Assembly: GCA_023653785.1 (NCBI GenBank) | Contig: JAMKCH010049012.1 | Location: forward strand, 62,001-126,000 | Reading direction: 5' to 3' | DNA from: Ophioderma brevispina | Lineage: Eukaryota > Echinodermata > Ophiuroidea > Amphilepidida > Ophiodermatidae | DNA length: 64,000 bases | Shown here: positions 1 to 11,559 of the stretch, in pieces | Numbering within the stretch: the stretch's first letter is position 1 | Layout of the letters: each line of letters opens with the position of its first letter | Made by a program: the position numbers and the translations under genes | The notes under the pieces: generated by a model | What the model was told of the DNA's origin: nothing | What the model saw: only the letters and a program-made list of their open reading frames with translations | Database searches by the model: none

Positions 1-300
1 GATACGCGTGAGAGCACCCTCCTACCTTTAAGGGACTAGCACTCGGATTGCGCCAGATGTTGATGCCGATTTGAATTCACTGTTGCTGTTCTTACCAAGA
101 GGTGGCGCTATACCATTGCCATACACAATCAGATAGAGCCGGGCGAGAATGTTGCTGCCACAAGTCTACATCCAGGATCTAGCTATTAGAGTTAAAATTG
201 AATCAAAATTTAAACGGGAGATTTATATTAATTCTGAGGAATTAACTTATCACGACCGCTGATTTCCTCCAGAGTAGATCGAATCTGCACGTCAGATTCG

Positions 301-405
301 CCACACACACATACATACATACACACACCACACATCAACACACAAACACGCAAGCACACACACCCCACACACACCACACACACACACCACACAAACACAC
401 CACAC
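301..405. repeat. CA-rich microsatellite
   Basis: An almost uninterrupted run of CACA and CATA units with occasional CC interruptions. Similar tracts at 30.5, 31.0 and 32.1 kb show that CA repeats are common in this genome. No coding potential. Confidence 0.9.
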
Positions 406-469
406 TATGAACTTTGCAAATTCGGTTTAGACTTGTTCAAGTCGCTCTACCAACTTATTTTTGGTTCAC

Positions 470-741
470 ACGTCTGATACAAATAATGTCAGTATAGGCA
501 GAAATCAGGCGAGGAGGGAGCATATTGCAATGGTGCGCCCGCAGCAGGCAAAGTGCCCATCTCTCTTCTTGGCGTTTGGCCCAGACTCCCCCAGACTTCC
601 CATTTATCCTGGGTTGGTGGAAAAGGGCACGCGAGTAAAGTGCCTTGCCAAAATGATATGCACACATTGGTGACAGCGGGGCTCGAACCCAAAACCAATG
701 CTTATGAGGCGAGCGCCGATCCACCGCACCACATGTGCCCC
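470..741 (-). mobile_element. tRNA-derived SINE
   Basis: Read on the minus strand from 741 downward, the first ~70 bases look like a tRNA gene head. A box A-like TGGTGCGGTGG (733-723) begins about 8 bases in, and a box B-like GGTTCGAGCCC (690-680) begins about 51 bases in, which is the spacing of an internal RNA polymerase III promoter. The 3' half does not close an acceptor stem, so this is a SINE head and not a working tRNA. The body downstream (about 655-470) contains a block around 640-600 (GGCAAGGCACTTTACTC, then CCCAGGATAAATGGG) that resembles central domains shared by metazoan SINEs. The domain name is from memory and uncertain. The 3' tail boundary is not clear. Confidence 0.72.
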
Positions 742-3120
742 TCATATTCCCCTCCTAAACTAAAAGAAATATTAACAATACCATGGGGAGAATTCATTTT
801 ATCAAGCACCTAACTTGAGCTGTTATTTTCCATCTTCCGGATCTTTCCCCCTCCCTCCGTTCTTTGGTCTCCAATTTCAACCTGACCTTGTTCCAAGCTT
901 CCACATCCAGTCAATAAGTAAATCCACCAGAAGCGCCTTGTTCAATATGGCAGGCTTTTTGATAGGAGTTTTATACAGGGAGATTTAAAACCACAAAATA
1001 CAATAATATTTATTCAATGCTTCGCTTTGAGTTAGAATAAAATCACTGCACCTGGCCACAAGGGTAATTGTGGTTTTATACCTAGACTAGTAGGCTCCTG
1101 GATCCAATGTGCACAACAGAACACCAGGGCGGGTACCCCAAATATGTGTTTATTAAATCTTCTCTAGAAAGGGTAGCCCCTTCAATGCTTAAGCACTGAT
1201 TCAAACAACCCTGCAAAACCAATGTTTAAAATAATTAACAATGTCGAAAATACAATATAGTTTGAAAATAACAAGTTTTCGGTTCTTAGCAGACAGCCCT
1301 GATCAAAGCTAGGATAATGGTTCAAAATGAGTACAAAAATCTCAAACTATTTTTATATAAAGTCGGGGGTGGGGGCGAGGCTGCGGAACAGAAAAAAAAG
1401 TCCTTTGACACCTAAAAAAAAATAAACAAGGTCTTAAAATAATTTTAATAAAAGGAAATTGACATTCTTAATAATTTTAGTTGGATAAAATAAGGACTCC
1501 ATTGTTTTTTTTAACTCGAGTGATAAAATTCAGCTGCATTGGTTTTGCAAGAAGCCTGCGAAGCCAAAAGTCCTGACCGGCCACGGGATAAACCGCTGCG
1601 GTTAAAATCAGATGTGTCCAAAACCGTCATTTAAGTTTATAATTCTGAGTTGACCACGTCCAGTACTTATTAGAAAAAAAATAATGAATACGTTGTGTAC
1701 TCTGACCGTGTTTGTGAAGATGATATGTAGAAATCTTTTGTCCACTGAGGTAAAGCTACTATTACAACATGTGCAGAAAACGAATGACCTTTTGCCTATT
1801 GTAGTGATCGACTCCACCACAAAATGTAGATAGTTATGGGATATTACATATCAGCTGTTCCTAAAAATATGCAATTATAATTCGATTGCAGCCAATACGA
1901 AATGAAACTAGTCCAAAATCAGCATTATTTTTCTTGCTTTTTAGACTCAAGGTATGCATCTACAATGTACTCAAAGTTGGAATATTTTTTTAAGACCCAA
2001 TCTTAAAACGTATGTATATTTGAACGCCTCAGAATCATATTAGAGTAGGTGAATGATTACCTAAGGAGTCCCAATACCAGGGGAAAGGGAATCCACGCAT
2101 AATTTTGAATTACGTAACAATGTTATATGGCCTCCATTTGTGATTAAACTTAAAATATATTTCTCAATTTTATTTGAGAAAAGAGTTCTCACAGAAAAGT
2201 ATTTTGTTTACTAAAAAGAGCGAAAGGGAATACCCCTAGTTGTGTTTGCTAAGTGCACCTGCTTAGATTCCACAATAGGGGAAGTGGGGGATTCCCCAAG
2301 ATGCTAAACTAGTAACTCCACTCAGCTTGTGTATGCTTTAAAAGATCAAAAACATTGCAAGTCTGGGAATTCCCCACAAGTTATATTATGAAGTGATTGT
2401 TTACTTTAGATGTGAAATCGATTTGATGGTGCAGGGTTATGTTTTAGCATGAGAATGAGGTAATGATTATTGTTAGAAAGGGAAAGCTAAGCGGTGAGAT
2501 AAATGTCGTTGTGACTGAGGACTGAGGCAAGCAGTGAAATCAAAGAGCTGAACTTAGAGCTCTGGAGCTATTACAGTATAATTCTAGCTGTTTCCTTACA
2601 ATCATGGTAGATTGGAGTTCACATTAGTGCCAGGATTTTAATATTTTGGATGCCGCCGGAGCTGAATAGCTAAATGTTGCTGTCGTCTTTTAAGCAAAGA
2701 GCTTCGTTTTCGGAATCAAAAAGGGATTCCAATTGTGGTCCTATTATGAGGAAATCGGCGACAGATGTGGTGGTATTATTACCTGATTTTATTATGTGTG
2801 GGTGACCATGTCGTCGAGGTGAAGCCACTCGTCTGAAAATGCTGGACAGCTTACCCTCAGGACTGAGAGATTCCCTTGGGATTCTTACCTGAGTGTTGTA
2901 TGAATTTGTGCGCTGGCATTTTGAAGTCTCGATGTGGGCTATCATTTGAACTGCCACGTGCTTTTGGACACGGGATTAAAGGTTGTTAAAATTTGTGTAA
3001 GTGTGTTTGTAAATTTTGCTTTTATGTAATTTTGTTTTGGACATACCCAAATCTTGAACAAATCAAGTAAAGATCATTAAAAAACTGTTTTTTATATAAT
3101 ATTTTTTTTTTTTTTTTTAA
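742..3120. other. No recognisable gene
   Basis: AT-rich sequence without a long or recognisable reading frame. The short frames at 1608-1820 and 2670-2957 match nothing I know. The right end may include the 5' LTR of the retrotransposon fragment at 3.18 kb, but with no second LTR copy in the window its left edge cannot be set. A T tract occurs at about 3103-3118. Confidence 0.6.
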
Positions 3121-3184
3121 TTTTGTATTATTTTGTTGAAAGGTATTTCTGACTTGGGCGTCCACGAGGACGTCATAACAGAAT

Positions 3185-3202
3185 CGGGGGCTCGTCCGGG
3201 AA
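3185..3202 (+). other. Primer-binding site complementary to tRNA-Pro
   Basis: The sequence CGGGGGCTCGTCCGGGAA matches the well-known proline tRNA primer-binding site (TGGGGGCTCGTCCGGGAT) at all but the two terminal positions. It lies a few bases after a plausible LTR end, where reverse transcription would be primed. Confidence 0.8.
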
Positions 3203-3367
3203 ATGAATGAATTTAGATAAAATTTGAGCCTTATGTTCAGAATTACACATAAAAGGTTATAATATGTAAAATTGTGCACATTGCGCATACAAAAATTTTG
3301 TGTGTATATACATTTGTAATCCATGTAGTTGTTCATTTAGTATTTTGTGTTGTAGAGTACAACCACA

Positions 3368-4013
3368 ATGGAGTGTGATCCAGAAGTGTCATGGGCAAAT
3401 AAACTTGGGAGAAGTTTGAGAGCTGAGAAAGCCCGAGTTAATGAAATTAGCCACGCATTTCGGACTTGAGGCAAAAACATGCCATGAGAAAACAGAATCA
3501 TCAAAAATATTTGATTGAAAAATTTGTCCAGGAAGATGTTTGGGATAGTTCTATTTGGAAAAGATAGAAGAGGTTCTGCAACAGGGCATGGTGTGAGCAT
3601 ACAATGTTAAAGGCTTTCATTGAAATTCAAAAAGAAATAGAATTGAAAAAAATTAGAATGGAAACAGGAAAGAAAAGGAAATTGAATTCGAAAAAGAAAA
3701 ATTGCAAATGCCAAAAAAACGAGATCCAACAAAACGAGATGGAATTGCAAATTGAGAAGAAAAAAAGTATTGGGAAAAGGAAAATTGCAAAATGACGATG
3801 AAACCAAAGGAGCTTGAAGCTCAACTAGAGTTAGAAAAAGTGAAACAACAGCTAGCTCATTCAGACTCTTCAAGCCCTCTGGTTTGATGCGGCGAAAAAA
3901 TTCGCCTGGTTCCAAAATTTCAGGAACAAGAAGAGAAAACTACTTCTTACACTTTGAGGAAATTGCTAATGATGAATGGCACAAAGGAGTCTTGGACTTG
4001 TTGCTACAGGGCC
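3368..4013 (+). pseudogene. gag remnant, frameshifted and truncated
   Basis: An ATG at 3368 opens the presumed gag. The frame is broken by stops and frameshifts. A lysine/glutamate-rich coiled-coil-like stretch (3604-3880) is followed by two recognisable blocks: FDAAKKIRLVPKFQEQEE (about 3887-3940) and YFLHFEEIANDEWHKG (about 3942-3990) in another frame. The first block parallels FDANRNIKLVQTFSGEK in the gag of the complete element near 15.3 kb. This type of gag core, with F-x-x-Y-F-x-x-F-E followed by W-x-x-x-W, is typical of many marine Gypsy elements. Translation ends abruptly at the junction with the inserted repeat, so the protein is non-functional as sequenced. Confidence 0.7.
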
Positions 4014-6046
4014 CTTCAGCTAGGAAAGTTGTATTGCCCCGTCGGAGGTCAGACGGTTGAGAAGATTATTCTTATCCAAAATTTTCCGCTGACTCGAAAA
4101 TCGAGTCTGGCTGCAGTAGCCGCAGGGTTGTGGGTGAAAAATATACTTTACTATTTCAGTCAATTTCTGAAGAAATCACCTCAAAATCATGAGTTGTCAT
4201 AAAACTTTATAGTACATCCTAGGAAAGGAGTTTGTATCAAATGAAAGCAAAAATCGAACTCTATGTAGCCAAATAAACAATATCACGGTATGTTTTTGTT
4301 AGCTGAAACGGACAATAAATTCGTAATTTTGGGAAAAAGTGCATTTTGGCAAATTTTTTTCAATTAACACTAAAAACTCCACCATTTTGCTACACACTGG
4401 AATATAAAAATGATTCAGATAGAATCTAGGACTCAATTTCTACTTTTTATCTCATATAAATGAGACAGCTGCGGCAATTACCATGAGTCTTTACAAACAA
4501 AAATGCGTAAAATTTAAAAATTCCCTAAAATTTTTTTTCAAAAATGTTAAAAAGAGGGAGTCAAAAAACGGGACCCTGGCTTTTACTCGCCATTTGCCTC
4601 GTTAAGTGGTATTTATAATTAATCTCAAACATATGTCATCAGACAGAATGCTCATTTCGTATTTTAAGTTACACAAACACCCAGTCTTATCGGTTAAGTA
4701 TTCACCAAGCTTTAAAAGCAATCGGTTTTGCGACCTGTCCTTGGAGGTCACATTAAAAATCTATGAATTCTGAATGCAGAATAAATTGATGGGGTTACCC
4801 ACAAACGCAATCAAAATTTGTGTGGATGACTTTCTTGTTAATTTTACACATGGTCATCCACGAAAATAATCTCAAAAAGTAAAGTAACTTGAATCAGTCG
4901 TAGCATAAGTTAATTAACATATTCCATATGAACGAGAAAAAACAAACTAGATAAACTTGATATGGAAATGCTTTGGACAAACAGTCACATCCTAAAAGTA
5001 TTTAATAAATCTTGCTATTATCACAGGCTTTTACAAAATTAACACAGTACTTATATTAACAAAGCACGACATACCCTCTGTCATTCTGCATTTAAATAGG
5101 AATCATTGACAGATCGCAAAAACGCCTAGCCTACCTCATTCGAAATTACTGTAGCTCCGCCTAAAACATCACTGTTTTGAAATTGGGCTTTCAGTAAAAT
5201 AAAGTTAATTTTAACAACAAAACAAAAATAAACAAAACAAAAGAATTGCGTTGATGTACCACATAGGAGGAATGTATATGTATATATCGTCGGGCTGAAT
5301 GCAAGACCAAATAAGTGCAGTTTGACTAATTTTGCGGAAAGAACATTTTTGTGTTTCTATGGATTCTATAGGTGGTTGTGTTCCACAATTATAGCAGTTA
5401 TTACAAGGAAATGTATTTGAATGATATAAATGAAATAATTTTACTTTGACAAACGTAATTAATATTTATTTACAAAAAGAAGAGAACGTAAGTGAAAAAT
5501 CAGTATTTTTAGGTAGTGCAAGACCACCGTAAGTGCACTTACGGTTGGTCTTGCACTGAAAAAAATATTTAATGCAAGACCAACGTAAAGTGCTACTTAC
5601 GTTGGTCTTGCACTGAAAAGGTTTGCAAAAGTTTAATGCAAGAACAACGTAGGCATTACGTTGGGCTTGCACTGAAAAAAAAAGAGGCAAGACCAACGTA
5701 AGTGCCACTTACGTTGGTCTTGAAAGGGGGCAAAATATGTTTAATGCAAGGGACCAAGTAAGTGGCACTTAAGTTTGTCTTGCACTGAAAAGCGGGCAAC
5801 AATTGTTCTAATGCAAGCCTCATGTTAAGTGCCACTTACGTTGGGCTTTCATTAAGCGGAAGGGAATTGCACATACGTAATTTCTTTTTCTAATAAGTGA
5901 TTTAATCACTTACATATCTCAACAACTTTAAAATACTGCTGCGATCTTCTCTTTCTAAATTCCAAAAACTCAATTTGACAAAATGTCACTTAGTCGGTTT
6001 GCATTAGCCGACGAGATATTACAGTCCTGCCACCTTTCTGTTGCTC
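4014..6046 (+). mobile_element. 2 kb non-coding repeat with palindrome array (copy A)
   Basis: This block aligns along its whole length with 6646-8728 (copy B), and its first ~730 bp align with the reverse complement of 19645-20425 (copy C). Shared landmarks in order are a start near CCCTCAGCTAGGAAAG, a run near CATATGTCATCAGA, a half palindrome near 5300 and the six-unit palindrome array (5516-5850). The last shared motif is CACCTTTCTGTTG. No open frame is conserved between the copies, so it is probably a non-autonomous element. It interrupts a gag gene on its left. Clear terminal inverted repeats are not visible and the edges are approximate. Copies A and B differ mainly by short indels. 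Confidence 0.7.
5516..5850. repeat. Array of six ~40 bp palindromes (copy A)
   Basis: Six hairpin units at about 5517-5555, 5573-5611, 5637-5671, 5686-5722, 5744-5782 and 5811-5849. Each has arms close to GCAAGACCAACGTAAGTG and its reverse complement, with a centre of one or two bases. Units are separated by 14-28 bp spacers such as ACTGAAAA...TTTAAT. Arm mismatches are scattered, and most are single-base indels or changes. Confidence 0.9.
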
Positions 6047-6645
6047 TTAATATATTCACAAGTAATCATTATCGAGTGGCATTTCGCGAAGCTCTTTGTG
6101 GAGGAACAACAAAAAATAGATCAAACGTGAACCAAACTCTTCGACGAAGACATTTATAGATTTTGGTCAAATTTTTTTATATGATTTTATTATATTCTTC
6201 GAATTGTTCTCACTCGCAAATGCATCTCACCGTTCACATAAAAGAAGAATAGTATACGAAGTTCTTAAAGGCACCCAATGATATTCAGACATAATGAAAC
6301 AACCCCTTACTGAAATCACTTGTGAGTTTGGTGTTCATTGTAAAAAAAAGGGAGGAGTAACTATATTATTTCCATTGTAAGCCTGAAAGCGTCACTTCTC
6401 GGCCACAGACTCCATGATGATTACGTTATGGCACATTTTTATCAAATTTTAAAAGCATGCAGTCATCAGCTTAGAGACCATTGTTATTGTATAATTATGT
6501 GCTAATCCCGGTGTGCAGGAGATATAGTCCCCCCGGGCCTCACAGTCTGACGTACAATGGTGAACAATAGGGCCAATCGATTCTTGACTCTCACGCAACA
6601 TTAGTTTCACCGCTTTATTCGTTGTCGTCTATGCAGCCCGAACTA
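6047..6645. other. Spacer between repeat copies A and B
   Basis: No reading frame of note. The stretch 6545-6640 resembles 23600-23705 (shared words around CAATCGATT, ACGCAACA and CGCTTTATTC), so part of it is another interspersed repeat. About 6495-6525 resembles the flank of copy C near 20440-20475, hinting that the repeated unit extends left of copy B and was itself interrupted here. Confidence 0.5.
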
Positions 6646-8728
6646 AGTAGGCCCTCAGCTAGGAAAGGTTTTATTGCCCCGCCGGAGGTCAGAAGGTTGA
6701 GACGATTATTTCTTAGCCAAATTTTCCGCTGACTCCGAAAATCGAAGTCCTTGCTGCCGCAGCCGCCGGGTTGTGGGTAAAAATATCTTTTTACTCAATT
6801 CAGTCACATTTCTGAAGAAATCACCTCAAAATCTGATTTTGTCATAACCTTTATTTTACCTCCTAGGAGAATATTTTTTGTATCAACTGAAAGCAAATTC
6901 GAACTCTATGTAGCCAATAACCCACGTTCACTTTATATGTTATTTTGTTAAGCTGAAAAGACAATAAATTCGTAATTTTGGAAAAAAAAAGTTCAAAAAA
7001 AATTTTTTTGGGCATTTTTTTCAATTAACAACCCAAACTCCACCTCTTTTGATTAAAACTGGAATAAAATGATTCAGATAGAATCTATGGACTCATTTCT
7101 TGACTCATTTCTTACTTTTTAATCATCCTATAAATGAGACAGAATGTCGGCATTACCATTTGTCTGTACAAACAATGCGTCAAAGATTAAAATTCCCTAA
7201 TGACCACTTTACATAAAAAGAGGGATTCAAAAAGAAACTGGACCTTATTTTTACACTCGCCATTTTTGCCCGGTCGTTAAGTGGTCTTATCTCAACATAT
7301 GTCATCAGAATGCGCATTTTCGTATTTAATTTACAAAAACCCAGTCTTTATCGTTAAGTATTCACCAAGCTTTACTCTTTTTAACCAAGCAATCGGTTTG
7401 CGAACGCCCCCCTGTCCATGGAGTCACATTAAAATCTATGAATTCTGAATGCAGAATAAATTTGATGGGGTTTACCCACAAAAGCAATCAAAATTTGTCG
7501 TGGATGACTTTCTTGTTTACTTTCTACACCATCGTCATCCACGAAAATAATCTCAAAAGTAACGTAACTTGATATCAGTCGTAGCATACGTTAATTAACA
7601 TATTCCATATGAAGAGAAAAACTAGATAACCTTTCGATATAAGGAAATGCTTTGGACCAAACATGTCACATCCTTAAAATGTATTTTGAATAATTCTTGC
7701 TATTATCACAGGCTTTTACAAAATTAACACAGTACTTATATTAACATAAGCATAGACATACCCCTCTGTCATTCTGCATTTAAATAGGAATTCATTGACA
7801 GATCGCAAAACCGCCTACTTCATTCGAATACTGTAGCTCAGCCTAAACCTCACTGTTTTGAATGATTGTTCCAGTAAAATAAAGTTAATTTTAAAAACAA
7901 AACAAAAATAAACAAAACAAAAAGAATTGCGTTGATACCACATAGTTGGAATGTATATATCGTCGGCTGAATGCAAGACCAACGTAAGTGCAGTTTGACT
8001 AATTTTGCAGGAAGAACATTTTTGTGTTTCTATTGGATTCTATAGGTGGTGTGTCCACAATTATAGCAGTTATTACAATAGGAAATGTATTTGAATGATA
8101 TAAATGAAATAATTTCTACTTGACAAACGTAATTAAATATTTATTTACAAAAGAAGAGAACGTAAGTGAAATCAGTATTTTCTAGTTAGTGCAAGACCAA
8201 CGTAAGTGCCACTTACGTTGGTCTTGCACTGAAAAAATATTTAATGCAAGACCAACGTAAGTGCTACTTACGTTGGTCTTGCACTGAAAAGGTGCAAAAT
8301 GTTTAATGCAAGACCAACGTAAGTGCCACTTACGTTGTCTTGCACTGAAAAAACAAATAGTGCAAGACCAACGTAAGTTGCACTTAACGTTGGTCTTGCA
8401 AGGGGCAAAAGATGTTTAATGCAAGATAAACGTAAGTGGCACTTACGTTGTCTTGCACTGAAAAGGGGGCAAAATTGTTAAATGCAAGCGCAATGTAAGA
8501 TGCCACTTACGTTGGTCAAAAAGGGGAAAGGGAAAAAACGGGGAAAATTAAATTTTATTATAATTAAAATGATTTTAATCACTTAACAGTCTTCACCACA
8601 TAGTTTAAATAATGCGCGAATACCTCCTCTTTCTAAATTCACCAAAACTCAATTTCGAACAAAAATGTTCACTACGTTGGTCTGCATTTCAGCGGGGACG
8701 ATATATTTCCATTCCTGCACCTTTCTGT
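6646..8728 (+). mobile_element. 2 kb non-coding repeat with palindrome array (copy B)
   Basis: A second full-length copy in the same orientation as copy A, about 600 bp downstream. All landmarks appear in the same order: CCCTCAGCTAGGAAAGG at the left, the half palindrome at about 7975-7990, the six-unit palindrome array at 8189-8518 and the terminal CACCTTTCTGTTG. Differences from copy A are dominated by one- to three-base insertions and deletions, frequently at homopolymers. No protein-coding frame is conserved. Left flank similarity with copy C suggests that the true left end may lie a little further upstream. Confidence 0.7.
8189..8518. repeat. Array of six ~40 bp palindromes (copy B)
   Basis: Units at about 8189-8229, 8245-8283, 8307-8345, 8361-8400, 8420-8458 and 8482-8518, a period of roughly 57-62 bp. 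The first unit is a perfect palindrome of two 20 bp arms around one central base. Later units carry one or more changes and the last is the most degenerate. The order and spacing match copy A unit for unit. Confidence 0.92.
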
Positions 8729-9709
8729 TGTAGTACTAGATTCCAAAAGGCTAATCGTCCGAAAACTAAGGAGTTTTGACAGTTCCCATATCAAAATAAT
8801 TGTTTCTCTCTGCGGCCCGCTAATATACATAAAATTAACACAACGTAACTGAACATTTTCCATAACTTGTCTTTGATCTTGTTCCAGTAGGAGACAAATC
8901 TAACCTAGTAATGATCACAGTATCAGTTTCCTTGATTTTCTTAAAACTCCGTTATAAAGGAGTGGTTTTGCTAAGATTCTTTCCGAGATTCCGAGGATGA
9001 CGCCTTATTTTGAAAAACAATCATGTTTTTTAAATATAATAAGCTTGTTAACATATTACTGAATACATTGTGTGAAATAGCTAAGCTCAAAACTGATGTT
9101 ATCATATAGGAAAATCACAACTTTGTAATAGCATTCAGATCTCGGAATTTTTTACGCAGTATCCTACGTCAAAACGAAAAAATACGATTATCTAAATGTT
9201 TGATTTGAAACTGCATTTAGGTGATATTTAGTATAATCCCCGGCGTATCCAGACTTTGGTTTTAGAGGGGGGATCCCGAGGGCGGCAGGGACCTTTAATA
9301 GCGAAAATCGGCTGCTTTTGCATGTTTGGCATGAAAACCCACGGTGTGGGAGCGAGTCCCGAAAGCACCACAAGATACGCCAAAAAACAATTATATTTAA
9401 ACAATCTTTGAGTCACCTTTAAAACCAATGAAAAAATTGTTTTTACAGATGAAATGAGAAAAATAAAAAAATTAAAAAAATTGATAATACAAACAGATGA
9501 GCCTTGTCTGGTGTGTCAGATCAAGAATAATAAAGTGCATGAAAAAAGAGGGGTGAAACGAGTAGTTATAAATATTTTGAGGTTTAGAGAAAGCACTCTC
9601 GAAAGGGACAGTCCATTTGATTCTTGTTCAGGGGCAATGGCACCCTTCAAACTGATTTTAAAGAAACCTTCAACAGTTTTTACGATATCTTTATTTCTTC
9701 CCATTATTG
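8729..9709. other. No recognisable gene
   Basis: AT-rich sequence between the palindrome-array repeat and the LTR retrotransposon. Short frames (8672-8863 minus, 9454-9771 plus) match nothing I recognise, and the latter runs into the LTR. A GC-richer patch at 9240-9370 looks like an interspersed repeat fragment. Confidence 0.55.
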
Positions 9710-9713
9710 ATAC
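9710..9713. repeat. Target-site duplication ATAC (left)
   Basis: ATAC immediately left of the LTR terminus TGTACG. It matches 17215-17218 exactly; 4 bp is a usual duplication length for Gypsy integrases. Confidence 0.8.
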
Positions 9714-10866
9714 TGTACGATACCTGACCAAGGCCAAACAACCTCAAACTAGGATTCCAACTCCTGAATAAACTTAGGACAATCACTGGAACTGATTAAA
9801 ATTTTAAAACACAAGTATTTATTTTAATTGGTGTTTAATCAAATCTCATTCAAAACATCGCTTAGGTATCAATAATCAAAGATTATCTATAATAAAGTTG
9901 TGAATTTATGAATACTAAAAAATTATACCTGTGGTGTGCCGCGACGCCGGGCTGCAGCGAGGAATTACAATTAGATGCCGAACTTGCAAAAGAGTCCTGG
10001 CGAATATTCCAGCGCCAAAACTCCAATTTCCATAGTGGAAGGTACACGGAAGACTGTCCCTTACTGAAGAAAACCAGCTCTAATGCCTCCCGAAGCTAGG
10101 AGGTCGCCTAAATATAAAGTCCAAAAAAGTGCTGTAGCTTGTTTATCCTTGGATAACGCAGAGGCCCACGAAATACGGAAACCGAACCGGCTACAATCGG
10201 ACGAAACTGCGGAGCGAAGACTACTATGACAATGTCCACTATAGGGAGATTAGAAACTATATGGACTGTGATTACTGTCACTGTCAACTTAGAAACTCTG
10301 CTAATAACCTGGAGCAAGGGATGTTTGTGCGACTCTGCTAATAAGTTGGAGCACGATGGTATGAAAAACTTGAACTCCTCTTTCTCACCAGCGCTGATAA
10401 TAGATCTGCAAACAATACTAGAAAGGAATCTGGTCCTCTCTATTGAGTCATGTGCAAATATAGTCCCATTACATCATAAGTCTGGAAATGCCATGCATTT
10501 ACTGTATAGATTTAGGATCTCATAGAAGCTACTCACTGACTGGTGTAATTCACAGCAGTGCGCCAACTATCTTCATCAGTGAAACCTGGTCTGGTCAGTT
10601 CTCCTGGACTTGAGTTAAATCCAGAACCTTCTAAACCTTTCTTATGAAATCACTAAGGTTTTAGGGCTAGGGACGCTTCTCGGTTTGCTGTTCTTCTGAG
10701 ATCTGCTGGTTAATTTCTATGGCTCACACACACAAGTTAGCAACAAAAAACAATGGGTTATTTTAATATACTGTCCGTAGACTAATTTTAATCTTTTATG
10801 TGATATTTGGACTTAATCACACTCAAAGTGGAAATAAATCACTGCAAATTCTTGGGGTTGTAAACA
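9714..10866 (-). repeat. 3' LTR of the Gmr1-like element
   Basis: About 1153 bp, starting TGTACG and ending TAAACA on the plus strand (that is, TG...CA on the element strand). It aligns throughout with 16061-17214. Shared blocks include GACCAAGGCC, GCCGAACTTGC, AGTCCTGGCGAATATTC, GCTGTAGCTTGTTTATCC and CACTGCAAATTCTTGGGG. Differences between the LTRs are mostly single-base indels. Confidence 0.9.
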
Positions 10867-10876
10867 CCCTCCCCTT
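10867..10876 (-). other. Polypurine tract
   Basis: On the minus strand AAGGGGAGGG directly precedes the 3' LTR start TGTTTACAAC. This is the expected place and composition of the plus-strand primer of an LTR retrotransposon. Confidence 0.8.
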
Positions 10877-11109
10877 AAGAAAGAAAGTTGATGTGAAAAG
10901 CAAACTTGTAACCTTTTAAGGCTCCAAATTTTTAAACGTGCACCTACCTGCCTTATTCACTTCCCTTAAAAGGGCTTTGCTTGTTTCTGACAAAAAATTA
11001 CACAATTTGGATAGCATCAGCCATCACATGATCTTTGCCTGGAGGTGCCTGATGTCTAGGTTGTACTCTTGCAAGGTCAAAAAAACTTCACCTCACCTAG
11101 TCATTATTC

Positions 11110-11401
11110 TTGTTTTTTCATCCTGGGGATTGGAAAGGTGTTTTGAGGGGGTTGTGATCTGTGAAACAAGAACAGGGTGCATGTGGTGCCAAATACACAT
11201 CAAAAGGCCCTAATGCCAAATCAGAGCAAGACACTCCTTCTCCATAGTGGGGAGTAATTTCTTTGGGCTTGTTAAAAATTCTGGGAAAGACGAACATAGG
11301 TGGTCTATTCCGTGGTCTCCTTCTTGCGTAAGAACTCCACCACACCCGATGTCACTGGCATCTATGGCCATCTTGAATTGGTCTGCAAGTTCTGGGTGCA
11401 A
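11110..11401 (-). pseudogene. RNase H domain of Gypsy pol
   Basis: Encodes, in two overlapping frames, MAIDASDIGCGGVLTQEG, a KKLLPTMEKECLAL block and FDVYLAPHAPCSCFTDHNPL. These are the D-A-S, E-K-E and T-D-H-x-P-L motifs of Ty3/Gypsy RNase H. The catalytic Asp, Glu and Asp positions are visible. At least one frameshift near 11210-11230 splits the domain. Only ~240 bp separate it from the polypurine tract, leaving no room for an integrase downstream, which supports the unusual domain order. Confidence 0.85.
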
Positions 11402-11559
11402 CCAGAAACTGGTTCACTAATTCAGTAGGCTGTGATTTTCTGGAAACTAATTTCACATTCTGCGACACCAAACAAAATTTGACTTTTGGCTAGATAGCAC
11501 AATTTGTCAAAGGGACTGGCAATATCTGAAAAATTTACAAAACTTCGTGTAATATCCAG

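Larger units (their letters stand above)
3121..4013 (+). mobile_element. 5' fragment of a Ty3/Gypsy-type LTR retrotransposon
   Basis: A tRNA-Pro-like primer-binding site (3185-3202) is followed by an untranslated leader and a gag reading frame, the normal order at the 5' end of an LTR retrotransposon. The LTR itself should end near 3179 (sequence ...CATAACA). The gag core resembles that of the complete element at 9.7-17.2 kb, so both probably belong to the same broad lineage, but the LTR regions are not alike. The element is cut inside gag at about 4013, where the 2 kb palindrome-array repeat begins. No pol or 3' LTR is visible downstream. Confidence 0.7.

Noticed and set aside
671..741. A functional tRNA gene
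   Set aside because: Boxes A and B are good but the acceptor and anticodon stems do not pair, and a SINE-type body follows.
5516..8518. CRISPR-like array
   Set aside because: Units are self-complementary palindromes with near-constant spacers that are themselves repeated, in a eukaryotic genome; nothing resembles cas genes.
6651..8728. Helitron interpretation for the palindrome-array repeat
   Set aside because: There is no TC start with CTRR end, and the hairpins are many and internal, not a single one near the 3' end.
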